The notes beneath the pieces were generated by a model. The model was not told the DNA's origin, did no database searches, and was given only the letters and a program-made list of their open reading frames with translations. From NCBI GenBank assembly GCA_905207485.1, contig CAJLLL010000053.1, positions 1 to 12,271 of the forward strand: a DNA stretch of 12,271 nt. Direction: 5' to 3'. This document shows positions 7,464 to 12,271 of the stretch, in pieces. How positions within the stretch are numbered: position 1 is the first letter of the stretch; the number at the start of each line of letters is the position of its first letter. Source of the DNA: an uncultured Phascolarctobacterium sp. (GTDB lineage Bacteria; Bacillota; Negativicutes; Acidaminococcales; Acidaminococcaceae). The position numbers were made by a program, and so were the translations under genes.

Positions 7464-7655
7464 ATGGCATCCATTTGCGAAGTTTGCGGCAAAGGTATTC
7501 AAGCTGGTTGTAACGTCAGCCATTCCAATAGACATTCTAAACGCGCTTGGAAACCGAACATTCAGCAAGTAAGAGCAGTTGTTAATGGCTCTGTAAAACG
7601 TATTAACGTTTGCACCCGTTGCTTGCGTTCCGGTAAAGTTAACCGCGCTATCTGA
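7464..7655 (+). CDS. rpmB: 50S ribosomal protein L28
   Basis: Small basic protein of the large ribosomal subunit. The 63-aa sequence matches L28 throughout: the N-terminal CEVCGKG, the central NVSHSNRHSKRAWKPN and the C-terminal VCTRCLRSGKV. Cys5/Cys8 and Cys50/Cys53 form two CxxC pairs, so this is the zinc-binding (C+) form. The ATG at 7464 is chosen because it sits 8 nt after an AAGGAGG site (7449-7455). A longer reading from GTG at 7455 would start inside that site. It is the only plus-strand gene here, flanked by its own promoter and a strong terminator, so it looks monocistronic. rpmB near recG is also seen in Bacillus subtilis, though there other genes lie between them. Confidence 0.97.
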   Translation: MASICEVCGKGIQAGCNVSHSNRHSKRAWKPNIQQVRAVVNGSVKRINVCTRCLRSGKVNRAI

Positions 7656-7669
7656 TTCTAACGGATTTT

Positions 7670-7708
7670 AAAATAAGCCTGATACCTTTGGTATTGGGCT
7701 TATTTTTT
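7670..7708 (+). terminator. Rho-independent terminator of rpmB
   Basis: A long hairpin pairs 7670-7686 with 7690-7706 (AAAATAAGCC with GGCTTATTTT, then GATACC with GGTATT allowing G-U pairs) around a 3-nt loop. It ends in a run of six T (7703-7708). It starts 14 nt past the rpmB stop codon. Confidence 0.9.
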
Positions 7709-7869
7709 AGCTGAGCAGCCGCTTATTACCAAGCCGCGGGATAAGGTAATAAGTATGCCGGTAAAGCTACGTAAATTTTACGGTTTAATAATGAGCAAAA
7801 TTTACGAACCGCTTTATTTATCAACCGCCAATTAGAAATTTAACAAAAGTATAATTAAACTAATATATT
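7709..7869. other. Gene-free AT-rich spacer with several dyad symmetries
   Basis: No credible coding sequence lies between the rpmB terminator and the hairpin that follows fni. Two inverted repeats are visible. CTTATTACC (7722-7730) pairs perfectly with GGTAATAAG (7745-7753) around a 14-nt loop that holds CCGCGG. CGTAAATTT (7770-7778) pairs with AAATTTACG (7798-7806), and the first arm is itself part of the near-perfect palindrome CGTAAATTTTACG (7770-7782). The spacer lies between converging transcripts that already have terminators, so these dyads are not explained by termination alone. A degenerate interspersed repeat, a protein-binding site or a small RNA are all possible. Confidence 0.4.
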
Positions 7870-7870
7870 A

Positions 7871-7899
7871 AAACGGTATAACTTAGCGTTATACCGTTT
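7871..7899 (-). terminator. Hairpin after fni, probably a bidirectional terminator
   Basis: A perfect 12-bp stem (AAACGGTATAAC at 7871-7882 with GTTATACCGTTT at 7888-7899) has a 5-nt loop and lies 5 nt past the fni stop codon. In minus-strand RNA a short U-rich stretch follows. On the plus strand the stem is followed by TATTTTTT, a better U run, so it could also back up the rpmB terminator. Convergent transcripts sharing one hairpin is a common arrangement. Confidence 0.65.
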
Positions 7900-7904
7900 A
7901 TTTT

Positions 7905-8960
7905 TTATCTTCGTGACCTTGCCAGTTCAACACAGTCCCAGCCACGGCACTGCATAAAATCAAGCAGCCTGCCTGTAAAGTACAGCGGCTTTTTGCGTAA
8001 ACTGCATATATCCGGCGCCCCTGCAAGCAGCATCAGCATACGCAGTTCATCTTCTGCCTGCGTTATAAGTTCTGCAGCAGCATCAGCGCCGCCATTTACA
8101 GCAGCCTCCAATACATTGCCTGCCATGCCTGTCAAATCGGCACCAAGCGCCAGGCATTTAGCTGCATCAAGCCCGCTGCGTATGCCGCCGGTTGCTGTAA
8201 TATAGCCTTCCGTGCCGCATACACCGCCGGTTTCCAAAAGCGTTTGCGCTGTATTAAGCCCCCATGCGTTTAAAAGCGTGGTGCCTCCGTAACGCGCCGA
8301 TTCAATGGCAGGAAAATTCGTTCCCCCTGCCCCGCCAACATCAAAACAGGTAAAACCTGCTTTAAGCAATTGCTTAACCTGCCTTGCAGCCATGCCGCAT
8401 CCTGTTTCCTTAACAATAACGGGTACGCAGCATTTATCTAAAATACGCTGCATATTGGCAAACAGCCCTTTAAAATCACGGTCTCCCTCAGGCATTATAA
8501 GCTCCTGCGCCGGGTTTAAATGAATTTGCAGGGCATCGGCATCAATCATTTTTACGGCTTCCAGTGCTTCTTCCGGCGTTGCCAGAGCACTGGTATTGGC
8601 AAAAATAACTCCGTCCGGATATTCTTCGCGCACAACTTCATAGCTGTAATAATTGGTTTTATGCTTAACCGCACCATATTGTGAACCTACTGCCAGCGCA
8701 GCACCTGCTTTTTTGGCAGCCTGCGCCAGGCGGCGGTTAATTTCTGTTACTGCTTCCGCGCCGCCGGTAACAGCGTTGATTAAAAACGGCGATAAAAGCA
8801 GAATGCCGCCGAACTTTGAGGAAAGGTCTATATCCTGCGGGTTAAGCTCAGGCAGGCAGTTATGTACAAAATGCACATCTTCCAGTCCGCTGGTCTGCGG
8901 ACCGTCGCCAAGCTTTAACGCGTATTTGATATGGTCAAGTTTCCTCTGTTCTCGCGACAT
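7905..8960 (-). CDS. fni: Type 2 isopentenyl-diphosphate delta-isomerase (FMN-dependent)
   Basis: Interconverts isopentenyl and dimethylallyl diphosphate, using reduced FMN in a TIM-barrel enzyme of the cytoplasm. The 351-aa protein matches the family from end to end: RKLDHIKYAL (6-15), VHNCLPELN (32-40), the NAVTGG FMN-site motif (62-67, usually NAMTGG), HLNPAQE (147-153, with the conserved Gln152 and Mg-binding Glu153), EGDRDF (158-163), VIVKETGCGM (181-190), GGAGGTNF (209-216) and TATGGIRSG (255-263). It is the last gene of the cmk-plsC-ispH/rpsA operon, 17 nt after rpsA, with a modest GGTGG ribosome binding site 6 nt before the ATG. It works on the two products of the IspH domain encoded just upstream, so it can adjust their ratio for prenyl chain synthesis. 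Bacteria using the MEP pathway do not strictly need it. Confidence 0.96.
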   Translation of the reverse strand: MSREQRKLDHIKYALKLGDGPQTSGLEDVHFVHNCLPELNPQDIDLSSKFGGILLLSPFLINAVTGGAEAVTEINRRLAQAAKKAGAALAVGSQYGAVKHKTNYYSYEVVREEYPDGVIFANTSALATPEEALEAVKMIDADALQIHLNPAQELIMPEGDRDFKGLFANMQRILDKCCVPVIVKETGCGMAARQVKQLLKAGFTCFDVGGAGGTNFPAIESARYGGTTLLNAWGLNTAQTLLETGGVCGTEGYITATGGIRSGLDAAKCLALGADLTGMAGNVLEAAVNGGADAAAELITQAEDELRMLMLLAGAPDICSLRKKPLYFTGRLLDFMQCRGWDCVELARSRR

Positions 8961-8977
8961 TCAATACCACCGTAAAA

Positions 8978-11047
8978 TTATTTCAAAGTTTCAAGCTGTT
9001 CGGAAAGGTCTAAAGTCAGTTCCGGGTTGTTGTTAAGATAAGCACTGTATTCTGCTTTTTCTTTTTCTTTAGCAGCTTTGGCAATGCTCAGACCGATTTT
9101 TTTATGTTCCATATCTTTTTTGATAACTTTAACAACAACTTCCTGGCCGATTTCCAGTACGTCTTCCGGTTTTTCAACACGGGTATCTGCAATTTCGGAT
9201 ACATGTACAAGGCCTTCTACTCTGTCGGTTACTTTAACGATAGCACCGAAAGGCAGGAAGCGGGTTACAATACCTTTAACAATAGCGCCTTCCGGCAGAG
9301 CGTTAGCTTCGGTTACCCAAGGATCTTCCTGGGTTGCTTTAATGCTCAGGGCAACGCGTTTTGCTTCGCGGTCAATCTTTTTAATAAGCACGGTAACTTC
9401 GGTGCCGGGTTCAAAATCTTTTGCTTTAACATTGCGGTCCCAGGAAAGTTCAGTATTGTGAACCAAACCAACCAGTCCTTTGCCTACTTCTACAAACAGG
9501 CCGAAATCAGCAATGCGCAGAACTTTGCCCGGTACTACGGTGCCTTCTTCTACGCTGTTGTATGCTTCTTCTTCAGCAGCTTCGCGTGCTTCTTTAGCAG
9601 CAGCAATGCGTGCAGCTTTTGCTTCACGCCAAGCCTGTGCCTTAGCTTCGCGTTCAGCGCGCAGCAAATCGCGGCGGCTTACTACAAGGCGTTTTTTAGC
9701 AGCGTCAACTTCAATAATTTCAGCTTCCAGTTCCTGGCCAATATACGGAGTGAAGTCTTCAACGCGTTTCAGTTCAACGTGAGATGCGGGCATAAAGCCT
9801 TCAACGCCTTCAACGGCAACTGCAAGGCCAACAATGTTTTTCTGTCGGTTTTTAATTACGCGTAGAACTTTAACGGTAGCCGGGCGTTTTTCGCCTTCAG
9901 CAAGTTCGGGTACGTTTTTCCATGCAGCGTCCTGTTCGGCACGGATTTTGGAAAGGCGTACAAAATCATCTTTGGAAGTACCGGGAATAACTTTAGCTTC
10001 CACTTCATCGCCAACATTAATGGTTTTAGCAATTTCATCAGGATCACCGGCTGCCCATTCGCTGTAAGCGATAGCGCCTTCTTTCATATAGCCAAAGTCT
10101 ACATAAACTGCATCCTTGTCCTTTTGAATTACAGTAGCTTTCACGATTTTGCCGGGATAAATTTCAGAATTCTCCAAGCTCTGATCCAGCATACTTTCAA
10201 AGTCCATGTTTTCCATGTTTTCCATTACAAATAAAGCCTCCTTGATTAATCGGTCCGGCGTCGAAGCACCGGCCGTTATTCCGATTTTGGTGCATCCCGC
10301 AAACATTTCGGGTTTTAATTCCGAAGCTGTTTCGATATGGAATGCTGTTTTGCAGCGCCGGGCAACAATATCATATAAATGCCTTGTATTAGCGCTGTTT
10401 TTACCGCCGATAACGACAAACGCATCAACTTTGGCAGCAAGTTCCGCCGCCGCATTCTGGCGTTCGCCTGTAGCATTGCAGATTGTTTTTTCTACTTTGT
10501 ACTCTCCCGGACGTGCTTTTTTTATTGCCGCCAGAAGTTCTTCAAAGCGAGCAAGTTCAAAAGTCGTCTGAATTGTTACTCCATATTTATCTGCAACGGG
10601 TATACCGGCAATATCTTTATTATATTCTACTATTATAGCATGTTTTCCTGCCCATGCCGAGATACTTTTTACTTCAGGATGATTTTTTTCTCCAATAATT
10701 ATCACAAAGTACCCTTCATCGGCTAATTTTTTGGCTTTTAACTGGGCTGCACGCACATGCGGACAGGTTGCATCACAAATTTTCAGGCCTTTTGCTTCCG
10801 CTTCGGCATAAATTTCCGGCCCGACGCCATGCGAACGGAAAATTACCGTATCACCGTTGTTAAATTCATCAAGGCTGTTTTTGCAGCCTACCCCTTTTTG
10901 GGCAAGTTCATCAATCAGCTGAGGATTATGGATAAGAGGCCCAAGCGTTGCCGGGCTGCCTTCCTTTCCGCACTCTCCATAAGCAATATCGACGGCGCGT
11001 TTAACGCCGTAACAAAATCCGCAAGGTTCGGCTAAAAATACCTGCAT
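8978..11047 (-). CDS. ispH-rpsA: Bifunctional HMBPP reductase IspH / ribosomal protein S1 fusion
   Basis: One 689-aa reading frame joins two proteins. Residues 1 to about 275 are 4-hydroxy-3-methylbut-2-enyl diphosphate reductase, the [4Fe-4S] enzyme that ends the MEP pathway by making IPP and DMAPP. The cluster ligands Cys12, Cys95 and Cys190 are present, with substrate residues His40, His73, His123, Glu125, Ser218, Asn220 and Ser262. Residues about 295-655 hold four S1 RNA-binding repeats (about 295-368, 384-458, 499-571, 584-655), the number usual for low-GC Gram-positive S1, followed by an acidic tail. S1 helps mRNA bind the ribosome. Repeats 2 and 3 are separated by an Ala/Glu/Arg-rich, probably helical stretch (460-498) longer than I expect. 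The fusion is known from Clostridia and Negativicutes. The ATG at 11047 follows the plsC stop codon with no gap, and a GGGAG site lies inside the plsC end, implying translational coupling. An internal ribosome binding site lies at the junction. Confidence 0.96.
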   Translation of the reverse strand: MQVFLAEPCGFCYGVKRAVDIAYGECGKEGSPATLGPLIHNPQLIDELAQKGVGCKNSLDEFNNGDTVIFRSHGVGPEIYAEAEAKGLKICDATCPHVRAAQLKAKKLADEGYFVIIIGEKNHPEVKSISAWAGKHAIIVEYNKDIAGIPVADKYGVTIQTTFELARFEELLAAIKKARPGEYKVEKTICNATGERQNAAAELAAKVDAFVVIGGKNSANTRHLYDIVARRCKTAFHIETASELKPEMFAGCTKIGITAGASTPDRLIKEALFVMENMENMDFESMLDQSLENSEIYPGKIVKATVIQKDKDAVYVDFGYMKEGAIAYSEWAAGDPDEIAKTINVGDEVEAKVIPGTSKDDFVRLSKIRAEQDAAWKNVPELAEGEKRPATVKVLRVIKNRQKNIVGLAVAVEGVEGFMPASHVELKRVEDFTPYIGQELEAEIIEVDAAKKRLVVSRRDLLRAEREAKAQAWREAKAARIAAAKEAREAAEEEAYNSVEEGTVVPGKVLRIADFGLFVEVGKGLVGLVHNTELSWDRNVKAKDFEPGTEVTVLIKKIDREAKRVALSIKATQEDPWVTEANALPEGAIVKGIVTRFLPFGAIVKVTDRVEGLVHVSEIADTRVEKPEDVLEIGQEVVVKVIKKDMEHKKIGLSIAKAAKEKEKAEYSAYLNNNPELTLDLSEQLETLK
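10223..10243 (-). promoter_or_regulatory. Internal Shine-Dalgarno and ATG at the IspH-S1 junction
   Basis: Within the fusion frame, codons for Lys269-Glu270-Ala271 spell AAGGAGG (10237-10243), as good a ribosome binding site as any in the window. An in-frame ATG (Met275, 10223-10225) follows after 11 nt, with further in-frame ATGs at Met278 and Met281. The position coincides with the end of the IspH domain and about 20 residues before the first S1 repeat. Initiation here would give a free S1 of 415 aa. The spacing is slightly long, so efficiency is uncertain. Confidence 0.5.
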
Positions 11048-11635
11048 TTACTTCACTCCCTGCAGCGCTTTAATATCTGCTGTCAATTTATTTGTCAAAT
11101 CCTGCAAAATTTCTTTGCTTAAGCCTACCGGCGGAAAAGGCACCGGCGTACCGAACCTTACCACAACTTTAGGCCACAGCCTGCCGCAGCGCTTAATATC
11201 GGTTCCGCTTACAGCAGTTGGTACAATAACGGCATTGGTTTTACCAGCCATCATTAATGCACCGGGTTCCAATTTGCCAAGCTGTCCTGTTTTGCTGCGG
11301 GTACCTTCCGGAAAAATCGCCAGCACTTCACCGCTTTGCAGAATTTCTATGCCATGTTTGATAGCAGCCCTGTCTGCGCCGCCGCGTTTAACGGGAAACG
11401 CGCCCAGAGTTTTATAAATATAGCCAAGCACCGGCACAAAAAGTTCCTGCTTTGCCATAAAATGCACCTTGCGCGGTGCCGCCACACCGATAACTGGCGG
11501 GTCAAGCAGGCTTAAGTGGTTGCTGGCAATAACCAGCGGACCGGTTTTAGGAATGTTTTCCGCGCCGTGTACTTCAAGACGTAAAAATATCTTAAATAAA
11601 ATACCCAGCACTACATCCAAAAAAGAATACAGCAT
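11048..11635 (-). CDS. plsC: 1-acyl-sn-glycerol-3-phosphate acyltransferase (PlsC family)
   Basis: Transfers an acyl chain to position 2 of lysophosphatidic acid, giving phosphatidic acid for membrane phospholipids. The 195-aa protein has the four acyltransferase blocks in order: the catalytic NHxxxxD motif with His40 and Asp45 (NHLSLLD, 39-45), GAFPVKRG (78-85), the glycerol-3-phosphate-binding FPEGTRS (108-114) and VPTAVSG (138-144). An N-terminal hydrophobic segment (about 3-19) probably anchors it at the inner face of the cytoplasmic membrane. The ATG at 11635 comes 1 nt after the cmk stop, with an AGGAG site inside the cmk 3' end; its own stop codon abuts the ispH-rpsA start. Order cmk-plsC-ispH-rpsA is common in Clostridia-type genomes. 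The family is broad, so the exact acyl acceptor is inferred. Confidence 0.93.
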   Translation of the reverse strand: MLYSFLDVVLGILFKIFLRLEVHGAENIPKTGPLVIASNHLSLLDPPVIGVAAPRKVHFMAKQELFVPVLGYIYKTLGAFPVKRGGADRAAIKHGIEILQSGEVLAIFPEGTRSKTGQLGKLEPGALMMAGKTNAVIVPTAVSGTDIKRCGRLWPKVVVRFGTPVPFPPVGLSKEILQDLTNKLTADIKALQGVK

Positions 11636-11636
11636 T

Positions 11637-12271
11637 TTATTTCTCCTGTACTGTTTTCAAAATATGTTCCGCCACTTCGTCAATAGTCATATCGGAAGTA
11701 TCAAGGAACTCTGCGTCATCCGCTTTTTTAAGCGGCGCAATTTCACGCTCGCTGTCCTGGCGGTCACGCTCTGCAATTTGTTTTTCAAGCTCTGCCAAAT
11801 CAACTTTTTCGCCTTTGGCAAGCATTTCCTTATAACGGCGCATAGCGCGTTCTTCAACGCTTGCCGTTAAAAATATTTTAATTTCAGCATGGGGAAAAAC
11901 CACCGTGCCTATATCGCGGCCGTCCATAACCACACCACCGGCTTCGCCCATACGGCGCTGCTGGTTTACCATTTCGGCACGCACGCCGCCAACGGCAGAT
12001 ACCCTAGATACAATGGCCGTTACTTCCGGCGAACGAATGGCGTCCGTTACTTCCGTTCCGTCAACAAAAACGCGGTTTACGCTTGCTTCCGGTTTAAAGG
12101 TGATAACCATTTCCTGCGCCAGTTTTTCTGCCAGTTCCGGGCTGAAAGGCTCACCGGTTTGCAGAAATTTCCACGCAACAGAACGGTACATTGCACCAGT
12201 ATCAATATAAATATAACCAAGTTTGCCCGCCACCATTTTGGCAATGGTGCTTTTTCCGGCGCCTGCCGGGC
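11637..12271 (-). CDS. cmk: Cytidylate kinase (5' end beyond the window)
   Basis: Phosphorylates CMP and dCMP with ATP in pyrimidine nucleotide metabolism. The frame stays open to the right edge: 210 complete codons before the stop plus two bases of another are visible. The first visible residues are PAGAGKSTIAKM, the P-loop, so only the N-terminal strand before it (about ten residues in the family) is missing. Other signatures are DTGAMYR in the nucleotide-binding region, DGRDIGTVVFPHA, the Arg-rich RDRQDSERE and APLKKADDAEFLDTS near the C-terminus, all typical of Cmk. A start at the internal Met at 12236 would delete the P-loop and is not credible. It is the first visible gene of the operon with plsC, ispH-rpsA and fni; the promoter lies outside the window. 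The stop codon is 1 nt from the plsC start. Confidence 0.96.
   Translation of the reverse strand, partial: PAGAGKSTIAKMVAGKLGYIYIDTGAMYRSVAWKFLQTGEPFSPELAEKLAQEMVITFKPEASVNRVFVDGTEVTDAIRSPEVTAIVSRVSAVGGVRAEMVNQQRRMGEAGGVVMDGRDIGTVVFPHAEIKIFLTASVEERAMRRYKEMLAKGEKVDLAELEKQIAERDRQDSEREIAPLKKADDAEFLDTSDMTIDEVAEHILKTVQEK

Noticed and set aside
7371..7568. A 65-aa minus-strand frame opposite rpmB
   Set aside because: It is antisense to L28 and overlaps the promoter region; no ribosome binding site or known motif.
9104..9865. A 253-aa plus-strand open frame opposite the S1 repeats
   Set aside because: Phe/Asn/Ser-rich shadow of the rpsA codons in the other strand, with no supporting signals.
12234..12236. 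ATG at 12236 as the start of cmk
   Set aside because: The frame continues upstream to the window edge and encodes the P-loop PAGAGKST, which Cmk requires.
1..12271. Defence island, phage, biosynthetic cluster, CRISPR array or insertion sequence
   Set aside because: Every long gene is a recognised core or metabolic gene; there is no array of regular direct repeats, no transposase or integrase, and no block of foreign-looking composition.

Overview
The window is a stretch of bacterial chromosome carrying ten protein-coding genes: nine on the minus strand and one, rpmB, on the plus strand. No mobile element, phage gene, CRISPR array, tRNA or rRNA is visible. Coding density is high, intergenic stretches are AT-rich, and most genes have a clear GGAGG-type ribosome binding site. 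An IspH-ribosomal protein S1 fusion, a type 2 (FMN) IPP isomerase, a zinc-ribbon L28 and a soluble [FeFe] hydrogenase point to an obligately anaerobic Firmicute. Clostridia or Negativicutes fit best, and an Acidaminococcaceae/Phascolarctobacterium-like organism is my guess. The lineage is inferred from gene content, not from a database match.

Layout, right to left in the direction of most transcription. (1) 12271-7905 is a tight four-gene operon: cmk (5' end cut by the window edge), plsC, the ispH-rpsA fusion and fni. Gaps are 1, 0 and 17 nt, and a 12-bp hairpin follows the operon. It joins nucleotide, phospholipid, isoprenoid and translation functions, and holds both the last enzyme of the MEP pathway and the isomerase acting on its products. 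(2) 7904-7709 is a gene-free stretch of about 200 bp with several dyad symmetries. (3) rpmB (L28) is read rightward from an extended -10 promoter and ends at a strong hairpin terminator. (4) Divergent from rpmB, recG is followed 11 nt later by a VTT/TVP38-family membrane protein. (5) A [FeFe] hydrogenase with a C-terminal rubredoxin domain has its own near-consensus promoter and its own terminator. (6) pnp ends at a hairpin terminator that abuts the ribosome binding site of dut. (7) After dut come a terminator and a well-formed minus-strand promoter for a gene beyond the left edge.

Most of this is conserved housekeeping content and I found no convincing undescribed system. The observations most worth checking are a Shine-Dalgarno and ATG inside the ispH-rpsA fusion, placed exactly at the domain junction, which could yield free S1; the rubredoxin-tailed hydrogenase with a Thr in place of the usual Met in its L2 motif; a long Ala/Glu-rich linker between S1 repeats 2 and 3; the pnp-dut junction; and the dyad-rich spacer at 7709-7904.
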